Shown piece by piece: positions 1 to 8,693 of a stretch of DNA of 32,390 bases; positions within the stretch are counted from its first letter, which is position 1, and each line of letters opens with the position of its first letter. The DNA is from Bacteriovoracia bacterium (GTDB lineage: Bacteria > Bdellovibrionota > Bacteriovoracia > Bacteriovoracales > Bacteriovoracaceae), in the NCBI GenBank assembly GCA_030427595.1, contig JAUIBX010000014.1, forward strand, positions 1-32,390. The letters are read 5' to 3'. The notes beneath the pieces were generated by a model. That model was not told where the DNA came from. It searched no databases and saw only the letters and a list, made by a program, of their open reading frames with translations. The position numbers and the translations under genes were made by a program.

Positions 1-892
1 GGGTATTCTCTCTACCATGAAACAAACCAATGCTGCTTCATTTGAGCAACTTTTTGAACTTGGTAAAGAACGAGTTGAGAGAATTTCATGCTATGGCGTC
101 GGGACAATCGAGGTAAAGACCGGCTATGGACTCAATATTGAGAAAGAAATTGAATGTGCCCAAGTCATTAAAAAACTTAAAGATCATTTTTCCCCCAACG
201 TTCAAATTATCTCTACCTTTATGCCAGCACACGCTATTCCTAAAGAATATGTCAGCGGAAAACAATTTCTAAAGGAGGTCGTCTACCCTGCTTTTGAAAA
301 AGCACTCGCACTCGACCTTATTGATTGTGCCGATATATTCTTTGAAGAAGGCTACTTTAATAAAGAAGATACAGAAGAGTTTTTGAAATATTGTCAGGAA
401 AAATCTATTCCGATCAAAGTTCATGCTGATGAATTCAATGATAATGGTGGGGCAAAGCTAGCCTGTGATTATAAGGCCATAAGCTGTGATCATCTTCTCA
501 GAACAGGACTCGAGGGTATTAGTGCCCTCTCCCAATCCAAAACAGTGGCCACAATTCTTCCTGGCACCGGCTTCTTCCTTGGAAAACCTCAGGCCAATGC
601 AAGAGAACTTCTCGATAAAGGTGCAAAAGTGGCCATGGCCTCTGACTATAATCCAGGGAGCTGTCATTGCGATAACCTTCTTATGATTGCCTCAATAGCA
701 GCTCCTAATCTTAAAATTTCGCTCGTAGAGTTATGGGCGAGCATAACCTACAATGCCGCTCACGCATTGGACCTCACCAATCAGGGTGCCCTTGTTGCTA
801 ATATGAAGCCTCGCTTTAGCTTCTTTAAAGTCCCCCAAGTAGATGAAATTACTTACAACTGGGGTCGAAACTTCGCTATTTCCGAGCCCTAA
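1..892 (+). CDS. hutI: Imidazolonepropionase HutI, 5'-truncated
   Basis: Imidazolonepropionase hydrolyses imidazolone-5-propionate to formiminoglutamate in histidine degradation. The reading frame is open from base 2, and the residues before the first in-frame ATG (base 17) read G-I-L-S-T-M, matching the usual HutI 'GGGI-ST' stretch. The real start is therefore outside the window and the N-terminal metal-binding HxH is missing. Visible family motifs in order are EVKTGYGL, the AHAIP segment, KVHADEF with a metal-ligand His, CDHLL, the LPGTGFF loop and ASDYNPGS with the catalytic-site Asp. About 296 residues remain of the usual ~400. It ends 37 bp before a small lipoprotein gene. No other hut gene is visible, so the rest of any hut operon would lie to the left. 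The identification is firm. Confidence 0.93.
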   Translation, partial: GILSTMKQTNAASFEQLFELGKERVERISCYGVGTIEVKTGYGLNIEKEIECAQVIKKLKDHFSPNVQIISTFMPAHAIPKEYVSGKQFLKEVVYPAFEKALALDLIDCADIFFEEGYFNKEDTEEFLKYCQEKSIPIKVHADEFNDNGGAKLACDYKAISCDHLLRTGLEGISALSQSKTVATILPGTGFFLGKPQANARELLDKGAKVAMASDYNPGSCHCDNLLMIASIAAPNLKISLVELWASITYNAAHALDLTNQGALVANMKPRFSFFKVPQVDEITYNWGRNFAISEP

Positions 893-929
893 GCTCAAGT
901 AAAACGCGTTTCCATCCGAAAAAGCAGAT

Positions 930-1328
930 GTGAAAGCAGTAATTTACTTCTTACTCATTGGTCTTTTCTTTTCTTGTGGTCAAGAGATCCGATCACCATT
1001 AACGCGCTCAACTCAAGTTGAAGAATATAATGCAATGACGTGCTCATGCAGTGAAACATCAAGCCCTGTATGTGGCTTCAATGGTCAACACTATGTAACC
1101 ATCCTCAATGCATGTATCGCTCAATGTAATGGGTATGAATATAAGAGTGGAGCATGTCCGGCCAACGTAGGCAGTACATGCGATGAAAACTCCGGTGAGC
1201 TTTGTGGCCTCCCCCCATGTCCTAACAATGTTAATTGTGAAGGACCCAGACTCTATGCAGATCAATGCGCGCTTAGAGCGGCCCAAGCAGAGGTTTTAGA
1301 TCTTAGTCAGTGTAGTGGGTCACTTTAA
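930..1328 (+). CDS. Small secreted/lipoprotein with Kazal-type inhibitor domain
   Basis: A 132-residue exported cysteine-rich protein. The N-terminus is a short signal peptide (VIYFLLIGLFFSC) whose Cys at about residue 16 could be a lipidation site, though FFSC is a loose lipobox. Residues ~38-75 fit a Kazal-type serine protease inhibitor domain: C-x-C, then PVCGFNGQHY, then NAC-x3-C and a final Cys. A second Cys-rich stretch (residues ~83-128) has a similar C-G/C-P pattern and may be a degenerate second domain. The start is GTG at 930, overlapping an ATGTGA stretch, and the ribosome binding site is weak. The 3' end overlaps the convergent thioredoxin gene by 9 bp. The fold class is likely; the target protease, or any inhibition at all, is unknown. 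Confidence 0.7.
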   Translation: MKAVIYFLLIGLFFSCGQEIRSPLTRSTQVEEYNAMTCSCSETSSPVCGFNGQHYVTILNACIAQCNGYEYKSGACPANVGSTCDENSGELCGLPPCPNNVNCEGPRLYADQCALRAAQAEVLDLSQCSGSL

Positions 1329-1880
1329 CCAGGTTGTTACCTGGTCAATGAACTCTTCGGCCATCAAGTCTTTAGAGCCCTTTGAAACCTCCATTACCTT
1401 TCCCTTATGATAGACAATAGAGATTGGTATGGTAGAAACCAAAAAGTCATTAATATAGTTTCCTTCTTTGTCCAAGACGACAGGAAAGGATAACTCATAC
1501 TTTTTAATTATTTTTTTAACCTTACCTATTTGATCTTTTTCATCAGTATTAATACCTACGACCTTTAAGTCTTGGCCTTCAAATTTAGAAATAAGAGAAT
1601 TCAATGAGGGAAATTCCTCAAGGCACGGTGTACACCAGCTGGCCCAAAAGTTAAGAATCAAAACTTTGGGTGGCTTAGAGAAGGATAGAGAATCCCCATC
1701 CATACTCTTTGCCTTAAAGCTCGCTAATACATCTTCATAGTGCTTATTAATTTTGCTCTGCTTGGCAGGTTGAGTCGCAGTAGGGTCACCATTATCCAAA
1801 AAGCCCTGGCTAACCAAGTATAAGGTCAGGCCGAAGATAAGAATGAATATTGGGATATATTTCTTCATTGTTTTTAGCAT
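1320..1880 (-). CDS. TlpA/ResA-like membrane-anchored thioredoxin
   Basis: A 186-residue periplasmic thiol-disulfide oxidoreductase of the TlpA/ResA type. An N-terminal membrane anchor (IPIFILIFGLTLYLV) is followed by a linker and a thioredoxin fold with the active site NFWASWCTPCLEEF (WCxxC) at about residues 76-89. The cis-Pro region reads STIPISIVY, and the central GINTDEK segment is typical of AhpC/TSA-Redoxin members. Proteins of this type reduce cytochrome c apo-cysteines or other exported thiols; the actual substrate cannot be told here because no ccm genes are nearby. An alternative start at 1868 (MKKYIP) is equally plausible, as neither start has a clear Shine-Dalgarno. The 3' end overlaps the Kazal gene on the other strand. 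Confidence 0.85.
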   Translation of the reverse strand: MLKTMKKYIPIFILIFGLTLYLVSQGFLDNGDPTATQPAKQSKINKHYEDVLASFKAKSMDGDSLSFSKPPKVLILNFWASWCTPCLEEFPSLNSLISKFEGQDLKVVGINTDEKDQIGKVKKIIKKYELSFPVVLDKEGNYINDFLVSTIPISIVYHKGKVMEVSKGSKDLMAEEFIDQVTTWLK

Positions 1881-1893
1881 AAGAATTTTTATA

Positions 1894-2142
1894 ATGGATT
1901 ATATGGCCTTTTTAGCGATTAATCACCTCAGGCAAAAGATTCGTACCTTTAAAGTCAAGAAACAGGAAAAAATTCTAGACTCAAAGGGTCAATCTTTCAT
2001 TGAGTTCCTTTTCTTACTTCTTATTTTGATGGGTTTATCTATCTCATTGATTGCCGGAATGAACACTACCGTTAGTAAACAATGGAGTGCCCTCGTTAAT
2101 GCCATCGCTCTTCCCAACGACACAGACGATTTTCAACTCTAG
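1894..2142 (+). CDS. Short TadE-like/pseudopilin-like membrane protein
   Basis: About 82 residues from the ATG at 1894. A basic cytoplasmic N-terminus is followed by GQSFIEFLFLLLILMG, a hydrophobic helix led by G-Q-x-x-[IV]-E, the arrangement seen in TadE/Flp-like small pilins where a Glu sits at position ~5 of the mature helix. The remainder is ~35 residues without Cys. An ATG at 1843 in the same frame would give 99 residues but would overlap the divergent thioredoxin gene head to head, so I prefer 1894. A third option is 1903. The stop lies 10 bp before glpK. No tad secretion genes are nearby, so a role in a pilus is only suggested by the motif. Confidence 0.55.
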   Translation: MDYMAFLAINHLRQKIRTFKVKKQEKILDSKGQSFIEFLFLLLILMGLSISLIAGMNTTVSKQWSALVNAIALPNDTDDFQL

Positions 2143-2152
2143 GACTTAAAAA

Positions 2153-3631
2153 ATGGGTGCAATTCTCTCTATCGACCAAGGAACAACTGGAACTACTGCT
2201 GTTTTAATAGACTCAAAATCTTTAAAGCTCATTGCAAAGGTTAATCACGAGTTCCCTCAAATTTTTCCTCAACCAGGATGGGTTGAACACAACCTTAATG
2301 ATATTTGGAATACCGTTATCAAGACCGTTACGGAAGTACTTGTTAAAGGCTCTATCAAGGCCAATGAAATCGAATGTATCGGTATTACAAATCAAAGAGA
2401 AACCATTTGCCCTTTTCACCGAGATGGAAGACCCGTACGAAATGCAATCGTTTGGCAAGATCGAAGAACCTTTAAGACATGCCAAGAGCTTAAGTCTCAG
2501 CATGAGGAGACCATTAAAAGAAAAACGGGTTTACCTCTTGACCCTTATTTTAGTGGAACAAAAATTCACTGGATGATCCAAAATGATCCTCAAGTTCAAG
2601 ATGCCATCAAAGATGATGATTGTCTTTTTGGAACTATTGATACCTTCCTTATATATAAATTAACGGGATGTACTAGTCATAAAACAGAAGCATCGAATGC
2701 CTCACGAACCCTTCTGTATAATATTGAGAAGGATGAATGGGACCAAGAGCTTTTAGACCTCTTCCAAATTGATAAAAAACATCTACCAGAAGTTACAGAT
2801 AGCTTTACTCACTTTGGAGAAACACTAGGTCTTGGCTTTTTGCCAGATGGAATTCCTATTACGGGCGTTCTCGGCGACCAGCAGTCTGCTCTATTTGGCC
2901 AAGCGGGTATCGATAAGGGCATGTCAAAATGTACATATGGAACAGGCGCCTTTTATTTGATCAATACTGGTACCGAACTTGTGAGGTCTCAAAATGGACT
3001 CCTTACTACCATAGCCTATCGAAAAAATGGGAAGTGCTTCTATGCGGTAGAAGGTTCTAGTTATATCGCAGGAGCTGCAGTTCAATGGCTCCGTGATCAG
3101 CTCGAATTTTTTCCAGAAAGTTCTCAAATTGAAAAAATGGCCATGGAAGCCAGTGATGAGCGAATGGAAAATATCCTCTTTTTACCGTTCTTTACTGGCA
3201 TTGGATCTCCCTACTGGGTTGGTGATGCTACCGCTGCCATCGTTGGCTTAACTAGAGATACTGGTAAATCTGAAATTTCTAGAGCCTGTCTTGAGGGGAT
3301 CACCCTTTCCATCAATGACCTTATTGAAAGTGTGGAACAGGATACCCAACAAAAAGTTAAAGAACTTAGAGTTGATGGTGGTGCTGTTGTTAATGATCTT
3401 CTCATGCAAACCCAGGCGAATTTTTCTCAGACTCAAATCATTAGACCTGAAGTTATCGAGACAACGGCTTATGGTGCTGCCTGCGCTGCTGCAATTGGAA
3501 AAGGGACATTAACGAATGAAGAACTCTCTAAAAAATGGCGAGAAGATAAGTCATTTCATCCCAAAGAAAGCCCTTACCATGAGGGCAAAAAGAAAAAATG
3601 GAAAGAAACGATTAAGAAGCTCTATCTTTAA
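2153..3631 (+). CDS. glpK: Glycerol kinase GlpK
   Basis: Glycerol kinase phosphorylates glycerol to sn-glycerol-3-phosphate with ATP in the cytosol. The 492-residue length is normal for the family. It opens with the FGGY phosphate-binding loop SIDQGTTGTTAVL and contains ITNQRET, AIVWQDRRT, the substrate-site GILGDQQSALFGQ-like segment (here GVLGDQQSALFGQ), the adenosine-site YGTGAF loop and the C-terminal RVDGGAVVNDLLMQ and ETTAYGAACAAAIG motifs. It starts 10 bp after the TadE-like gene and may be co-transcribed with it. The 3' end overlaps the convergent radA by 20 bp. No glpF or glpD is visible. The identification is firm. Confidence 0.97.
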   Translation: MGAILSIDQGTTGTTAVLIDSKSLKLIAKVNHEFPQIFPQPGWVEHNLNDIWNTVIKTVTEVLVKGSIKANEIECIGITNQRETICPFHRDGRPVRNAIVWQDRRTFKTCQELKSQHEETIKRKTGLPLDPYFSGTKIHWMIQNDPQVQDAIKDDDCLFGTIDTFLIYKLTGCTSHKTEASNASRTLLYNIEKDEWDQELLDLFQIDKKHLPEVTDSFTHFGETLGLGFLPDGIPITGVLGDQQSALFGQAGIDKGMSKCTYGTGAFYLINTGTELVRSQNGLLTTIAYRKNGKCFYAVEGSSYIAGAAVQWLRDQLEFFPESSQIEKMAMEASDERMENILFLPFFTGIGSPYWVGDATAAIVGLTRDTGKSEISRACLEGITLSINDLIESVEQDTQQKVKELRVDGGAVVNDLLMQTQANFSQTQIIRPEVIETTAYGAACAAAIGKGTLTNEELSKKWREDKSFHPKESPYHEGKKKKWKETIKKLYL

Positions 3632-4910
3632 TCATTTCATTCAGCTCTTTGATGCTTGAAACATTTTCATAAGAGAAGCCTCCGTGAACTCCAAATTTAT
3701 TACCAAAGGCCTCATAGTCACTAGAAGGTGCTATTAAGGATATATTCCCCCCTAAGCGGACTTCTCCTATCATTGCGAAAGGATTTTTCAATACTGACTG
3801 ATGAAAGCTTGAAAGGATAGATGTCGCTATGGCGAGATCTGGAAAGCATCCCTCCGAACGAGCCTCGTCACTTGCTTTAATAAATACATCAAAAGTTGAA
3901 AGAGGAATTTTAAGCTCCTTTTCAAGAACGGCAAGTATAAGATGAAGCTTATTGAGTTCTATGTTTTGGCATATTCGTTTGCCTTGATTATATTTATTTT
4001 CAATAACCAAGGCTTGAATCTCTATTAAATTTAGGGTTGTTCCTTTTCTGGAGACAAGATAGGCCACCCCATATTCGTCTGTTCTTACACTAGGGTAATA
4101 ATCTGCGGCCATGAGTGGACGTAAACCATCTTCCTTCATTTGAAAGTAGGCCTCTTCGTTTACCGTACCAAATCTATTCTTATTGGCCTTAAGAATTCTT
4201 ACCTCTTTTTGATTCTTTGTTAGGGTAAATACAGAATCAACCATGTGTTCCACATGCTTTGGACCTGCAATACTTCCCTCTTTGGTTACATGCCCAACAA
4301 GAATGGTCGTTATTCCTGCGCCCTTAAAGTGATGGATAATTTCTGATGTGATGGCCCTTAGCTGATTAGGACTTCCAGCTTGGCTCGGTAGATCGTCATC
4401 CCTTATTGTTTGAAGGGAGTCTATAATCACAATATCCGGCTTTTTGACAATTACTGTCTCCAAAATATTTTGCCAAAGTCCTGTGCTTAAAATACTTAGT
4501 CCACCCTCATTATGGCGGAGTCTTTTCGCCCTACTAGAGATCTGAGCTTCTGACTCCTCCCCACTTACGTAAAGTATCGTTTTAATTTTGTTTTCTTTGA
4601 TTAGTGTTTTACACAGCTCGATGAGAAAAGTTGATTTTCCAACACCTGGTTCCCCTGCAAGTAAGGATAGTGAGCCCACCATTAATCCACATCCAAATAC
4701 TTTTCCAGTATCCCCAAGCTCAAGAGTAAAGTGATCGATATGAGATGTTACCTGAGTAATTGGTCGGGTTAGAGATATTTGATTCGAATGCTTATTAATT
4801 GAATACTCTTCAAAAGAGTTCCAGCTTTTACAGTCTTGGCACTGCCCTTGCCACTTAGCTGTACGGTACCCACACTGTGTACACTCATACCCTTGTCTTT
4901 TCTTTGTCAT
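3612..4910 (-). CDS. radA: DNA repair protein RadA (Sms)
   Basis: RadA/Sms is a RecA-like ATPase that drives branch migration during recombinational repair. The 432 residues show the full layout: a C4 zinc finger at the N-terminus (YECTQCGYRT...CQDC), a Walker A GEPGVGKST at about residue 88, Walker B VIIDSLQTI, the RadA-specific KNRFG motif and a C-terminal Lon-protease-like domain without an obvious catalytic pair. It lies 1 bp downstream of the ligA stop, and its ribosome binding site (GGGAGAC) sits inside the end of ligA, so the two are translationally close and belong to one leftward operon. The 3' end runs 20 bp into the convergent glpK. Confidence 0.96.
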   Translation of the reverse strand: MTKKRQGYECTQCGYRTAKWQGQCQDCKSWNSFEEYSINKHSNQISLTRPITQVTSHIDHFTLELGDTGKVFGCGLMVGSLSLLAGEPGVGKSTFLIELCKTLIKENKIKTILYVSGEESEAQISSRAKRLRHNEGGLSILSTGLWQNILETVIVKKPDIVIIDSLQTIRDDDLPSQAGSPNQLRAITSEIIHHFKGAGITTILVGHVTKEGSIAGPKHVEHMVDSVFTLTKNQKEVRILKANKNRFGTVNEEAYFQMKEDGLRPLMAADYYPSVRTDEYGVAYLVSRKGTTLNLIEIQALVIENKYNQGKRICQNIELNKLHLILAVLEKELKIPLSTFDVFIKASDEARSEGCFPDLAIATSILSSFHQSVLKNPFAMIGEVRLGGNISLIAPSSDYEAFGNKFGVHGGFSYENVSSIKELNEMIKDRAS

Positions 4911-4911
4911 T

Positions 4912-6795
4912 TTAGTCTCCCATTAATTCGTAGAGAGACTCCTCGCTTATGATTGATATGCCAAGTGTTGTTGCTTTTTTGAACTTAGAGCTCGTTCCAG
5001 CGGTATCATTAGTTAAAAGATAGTCTGTATTCTTTGAAACGGAACCTACAACAATTCCACCATTGTCACGAATGTCTTTTTCAATATCACCACGCTTTCG
5101 ACTTAGTGTTCCTGTGATACAAATCTTCTTCTGACTAATAGGTGAATCTTTTATGGTCGTTTCTTTGAAGTCAAAGCCTTGTTTTTCTAAGGCCTTAATC
5201 GTATCCATTTTTGATTGTAAGCTATTATGAAATTCTGTGGCAGTCTTCTCAGCAAAACCTTCGATATCTATTAAATTTTCAACAGTAACGGATTTTATTT
5301 TTTCTAATGTATTATAACCGGCCAAAACGACCTTCTCACACTTGTTGTAAGCGCCACCTTGAATCCCTAGAGAGCTAAGAAAAGTGATCAGGTCCACTTG
5401 CTTTGATTTTTCAATGCTTGAAAGGAGCTTAGTTGCGAGCTTTTCTTTGACCTTATCTAGTGTCAAGAGGTCATCCATTTTTAACTTGTAGAGGTCAGGG
5501 ATTTCTTTAATGAGACCATTTTTTAGCATCTCATCTAATCGCTTAGAAGAGAGATCATCAATCCCAATTTTTTGGATAAAGTTTAGGATGATTTCTTTTA
5601 TTTGTGCTGGGCAGGACTTGTTATCACACCTTAGCCTAATATCATCTTCTCGGACGTTTCCACTACAGCTCGGGCACTCTGAAGGAATTTCGTAGCGACC
5701 TGGTGCAGGCTCTTTAACGGCCATGAATTTAGGAATGACTTCACCACTTCGTATGATTTCAATTTTATCTGCTTTTTTAAGGTTGTATTGTTTTACCATG
5801 CCGAAGTTATGAAGCGTTACCCTTGAAATTTTAGCACCTGACAACTCTACAGGCTTCACCTCAGCAATAGGTGTTAATATTCCGTTTCTTGATACTTGCC
5901 ATGTAATTTTCTTTATTTCTGTAGCTTTTGCTTCACCCTGAAACTTATAGGCTATTTTATAACGAGGGTGGTGTGCAGTTGAGCCAAGTTCTTCATGAAG
6001 ACTTAAGTCATTATAAGAAAAAACAAGTCCGTCGATCTGGTAATCACCTTCACTCATAAAGGCTTGGGTTTCTTCCAGCCTTTTAGTGATGTCCTTCTCA
6101 TTCTTATGAATATAGATTTCTTCGGGATCAATTCCCAAATTTTTAATAGTTTTTATTTTTTCTAATTCAGTTTTGTAAGATGCCTTATCCTCTATAAGGT
6201 CAAATGCCTTAAACTGGATATAGCGACATAACTCAATATTTTCTTTTCTTCCGATTAGCACTGCAACGATATTCCTTTGAGATGTTGGCCTTTCTAAACC
6301 TAAGGACTCCATTTCATCGCTCAAATGAAAGAAGTCTTCCTCGATACAAAAAATTTCTCCCCGTATTTCAGCGTTTACCTCCGCTTTCAATGTAGAAGGA
6401 ATATTTTTCATCCATATGGCCTTCTCTGTAATATCTTCCCCTACGGAACCATCTCCTCTTGTCTTGGCCATAACAAGGGAGCCCTTTTCGTAGACGAGTG
6501 AGCAGCTCACACCATCGATTTTAAAAGTGCTCACGATCTCATTTTCATCTTTCCAGCTTAGAAGTTCTTCAAATTTATAAGTTTTATTTAAAGATAGCAT
6601 CTTGGTAGCATGCTGAACTTTATTTGAACCAGAGGGGACACTTCCTACTATTTGGAGAACTCTATTTCGAGGATCCTTTCTCTTAAGCTCCTCCTCCAAT
6701 TTATCGTATTCAATATCAGAAATTTCTGGATGGCCTTGATAATACTTGGCCTTATGGTATTTGATGAGTTCTTCAAGCTCTTTAACTCGATTCAT
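4912..6795 (-). CDS. ligA: NAD-dependent DNA ligase LigA
   Basis: Seals nicks during replication and repair using NAD+. Domains in order: N-terminal NAD-binding Ia region (YY-x-G-x-PEISD-x-EYD), HATKMLSL loop, adenylation motif FKIDGVS with catalytic Lys at about residue 92, RGDGSVGEDIT, the OB fold, a four-Cys zinc finger (CPSC...CDNKSC), helix-hairpin-helix repeats and a C-terminal BRCT domain (ICITGTLSRKRGDIE). At 627 residues it is somewhat shorter than the common 660-675, mostly in the N-terminal part and linkers; no key motif is missing. It follows the barrel-protein gene by 13 bp and precedes radA by 1 bp. Confidence 0.97.
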   Translation of the reverse strand: MNRVKELEELIKYHKAKYYQGHPEISDIEYDKLEEELKRKDPRNRVLQIVGSVPSGSNKVQHATKMLSLNKTYKFEELLSWKDENEIVSTFKIDGVSCSLVYEKGSLVMAKTRGDGSVGEDITEKAIWMKNIPSTLKAEVNAEIRGEIFCIEEDFFHLSDEMESLGLERPTSQRNIVAVLIGRKENIELCRYIQFKAFDLIEDKASYKTELEKIKTIKNLGIDPEEIYIHKNEKDITKRLEETQAFMSEGDYQIDGLVFSYNDLSLHEELGSTAHHPRYKIAYKFQGEAKATEIKKITWQVSRNGILTPIAEVKPVELSGAKISRVTLHNFGMVKQYNLKKADKIEIIRSGEVIPKFMAVKEPAPGRYEIPSECPSCSGNVREDDIRLRCDNKSCPAQIKEIILNFIQKIGIDDLSSKRLDEMLKNGLIKEIPDLYKLKMDDLLTLDKVKEKLATKLLSSIEKSKQVDLITFLSSLGIQGGAYNKCEKVVLAGYNTLEKIKSVTVENLIDIEGFAEKTATEFHNSLQSKMDTIKALEKQGFDFKETTIKDSPISQKKICITGTLSRKRGDIEKDIRDNGGIVVGSVSKNTDYLLTNDTAGTSSKFKKATTLGISIISEESLYELMGD

Positions 6796-6808
6796 TTCGC
6801 CTCAAAAT

Positions 6809-8272
6809 TTAGAAAGTGAATGTAGTACCTAACTTAAAAGTCGATTGCTTCACCGTAGTACTTCTCACAGGGGAAACAAAGGATGCCTTACTGGAATTTA
6901 CACCATAAGCGAAATCAAATGTCATGTTCGGAGCATAGAGATATTTGCCTCCAAACTCCAATGTATAATTTCTTGCTGAGTCATCCTCTGTTGCATAAAC
7001 AGAAGCTTCTTCGGTAAAACCAGGGTTGAAAAGAAAAGATAGCTCTACATGGGCACGGAAAACCTTTTTAATGGGAATACTTCCCTTAGCACCCATCAGA
7101 ATGCCCTTGAAGCTTACCTCCGTAAAACCGTCACTCGTTGCTGTATCCAAAGCGTAGGTATAGTTCGCATAACCGAAATAAGCATCAATTTGTGGGCCAT
7201 AGAAAAAGCCCATAGGAAGATATTTATAACCGGCCTTTACTCTAAAAAATGAGTTTGCCATTGAGTTTGAAGAGTTCGTTAAGGTTCCCTCTTCTTGAGA
7301 CAAGCTTCCCACGACACGAGAAATGTCTAGTCCTACCCAATATTTTCGAGTTATCCACAAAGTTGTCCCCAAATCCACGCCTAAAACTGTTCCACCAATT
7401 TTTTTAGTTGTTGGATTCTCTGACGTTGCAGAGCCTTTACCAAAATTAAACATGAGGGAGACTTCCCCTAGCTTTCCAAAGGAGTAATCATCCTCTTCAA
7501 CAAACTTCTTTTGCTCTACAACTCCTACCTTTGAAGATTTTTTTAAAACGACCCAGTCCCCGTTTCTTACTTTTCTCTTCGTATCATACTGGGTCACATT
7601 TGCCTGAGACTGCCCCTCTGTAGAATGAATAATTTTAGCGCTACCTAGTTTTTCAGTCTCCCAATCAATAATTTCCTTCAAGAGCGGATGTTTACGCTTT
7701 CTAATAGGTCTTAAAATAAGTAATTCGTTACCAGCAAAAAGACTTCTATTCGTACCAACATCGATTGAAAACTGATTACCCAAAACACCTATAATTCGGC
7801 CGTCATATGGAATTTGTTTTTCATAGACAGAAAGCCAATTCTTAACGGTCTGTGCTATCACCTTTGGGTCATCTACTGTAAGTCTTGTTTTCTCCTTAAA
7901 ATAAACGTCTTCACCATTTTCTCCAAAGACTCCAATCTCTAGGTCCACTCCTTGGATCTGGTTGGTAATTTCTACCTTTATCAGGCTACCCGTCTGAGTC
8001 TTTTCCGAGATGATTTTAAGTACTCTTGGGTCCTCCAATATAGAGTTAAGGTTTCTTTTGTAATTTGAAAGTATGTTGAGAATTTCACTATTACTTGTGT
8101 AATAGCACCAATCAGAGTCTTTTAAATATCGTTCAACATCCGTAAACACTTTGAAGCCAAGAGCGCCACCGACACTATCCTTTACAGGGAGAAGCATACA
8201 CCTTCTCATGCTTCCATAGACCATAGAAGACCATGTAAATATCAAGGCAAAGAGAACTAGCTTAATTTTCAT
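6809..8272 (-). CDS. Outer-membrane beta-barrel protein with FlgT-C-like periplasmic part
   Basis: 487 residues with a signal peptide (MKIKLVLFALIFTWSSMVYG, cleavage near residue 20). The N-terminal half (to about residue 265) looks soluble and periplasmic. Residues ~155-245 have the pattern G-x-I-x-G-V-x-G-x-x-x-x-I-D-V-G followed by LFAGNELLILRP, a KLGSAKII strand and VRNGDWVVL, which recalls FlgT C-terminal/CsgG-associated domains. The C-terminal ~210 residues alternate hydrophobic and polar residues with aromatic girdles and end in Phe (KLGTTFTF), the signature of an eight-stranded outer-membrane barrel. The start overlaps the upstream HTH gene as ATGA with AGGAG upstream, so translation is coupled. 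Family assignment is inference; the function is unknown. Confidence 0.7.
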   Translation of the reverse strand: MKIKLVLFALIFTWSSMVYGSMRRCMLLPVKDSVGGALGFKVFTDVERYLKDSDWCYYTSNSEILNILSNYKRNLNSILEDPRVLKIISEKTQTGSLIKVEITNQIQGVDLEIGVFGENGEDVYFKEKTRLTVDDPKVIAQTVKNWLSVYEKQIPYDGRIIGVLGNQFSIDVGTNRSLFAGNELLILRPIRKRKHPLLKEIIDWETEKLGSAKIIHSTEGQSQANVTQYDTKRKVRNGDWVVLKKSSKVGVVEQKKFVEEDDYSFGKLGEVSLMFNFGKGSATSENPTTKKIGGTVLGVDLGTTLWITRKYWVGLDISRVVGSLSQEEGTLTNSSNSMANSFFRVKAGYKYLPMGFFYGPQIDAYFGYANYTYALDTATSDGFTEVSFKGILMGAKGSIPIKKVFRAHVELSFLFNPGFTEEASVYATEDDSARNYTLEFGGKYLYAPNMTFDFAYGVNSSKASFVSPVRSTTVKQSTFKLGTTFTF

Positions 8273-8604
8273 GAAAGCTCCTGAGGTAACTCTGGTGGGA
8301 TACCATTTTGATTTATGCCCAGTTTTGCCTCATAAATTTCTATCAGCATTTTAAGATCATTGTTCTCTTCTTCGAGAAGTCTTACCCGATCTTTTAGCTC
8401 ATGTACTTCTAAGCGAAGAGCAAGTTCTTCTCTCTCTTTTTTGTTGACTCTTATAGTAAAGTTTTCATCAGATACATGGATAAAGTATTTTCCATCTTCT
8501 TTTTTAAACTTAACTCTTTCGGCCTTTATATAACGTCTGACAGTTGAAATAGAGATATTTCGATATGCTGAGTAGTCAGTAATAGATAGCCACTTTCCTT
8601 CCAT
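8269..8604 (-). CDS. MerR/excisionase-like HTH protein with coiled coil
   Basis: 111 residues. Residues ~5-45 form a winged-helix unit of the MerR/excisionase kind (ITDYSAYRNISISTVRRYI followed by a short beta wing KKEDGKYFIHV). Residues ~58-95 are a heptad-rich coiled coil (LEVHELKDRVRLLEEENND). It is probably a DNA-binding dimer, but it lacks an effector domain. I start it at the ATG at 8604 because GGAGG lies 6-7 bp upstream; a TTG at 8622 in the same frame has no such support. It is first in the leftward run HTH, barrel protein, ligA, radA and overlaps the barrel gene by 4 bp. It could be a regulator or a polarity/cell-envelope adaptor. Confidence 0.72.
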   Translation of the reverse strand: MEGKWLSITDYSAYRNISISTVRRYIKAERVKFKKEDGKYFIHVSDENFTIRVNKKEREELALRLEVHELKDRVRLLEEENNDLKMLIEIYEAKLGINQNGIPPELPQELS

Positions 8605-8693
8605 AGAAAACCTCCACCTCAATGTTATTCTAAATTGTTAAAATTTAAAAGAATTCGCTATTAAATTGTCTACTTTTCACCGATAACATTAGT

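Noticed and set aside
17-19. ATG at 17 as the hutI start
   Set aside because: The frame stays open to the window edge and the preceding residues GILST match HutI, so the gene begins outside the window.
8605-8622. TTG start for the HTH gene
   Set aside because: GGAGG is placed correctly for the ATG at 8604, and the TTG-derived residues RWRFS overlap that ribosome binding site.
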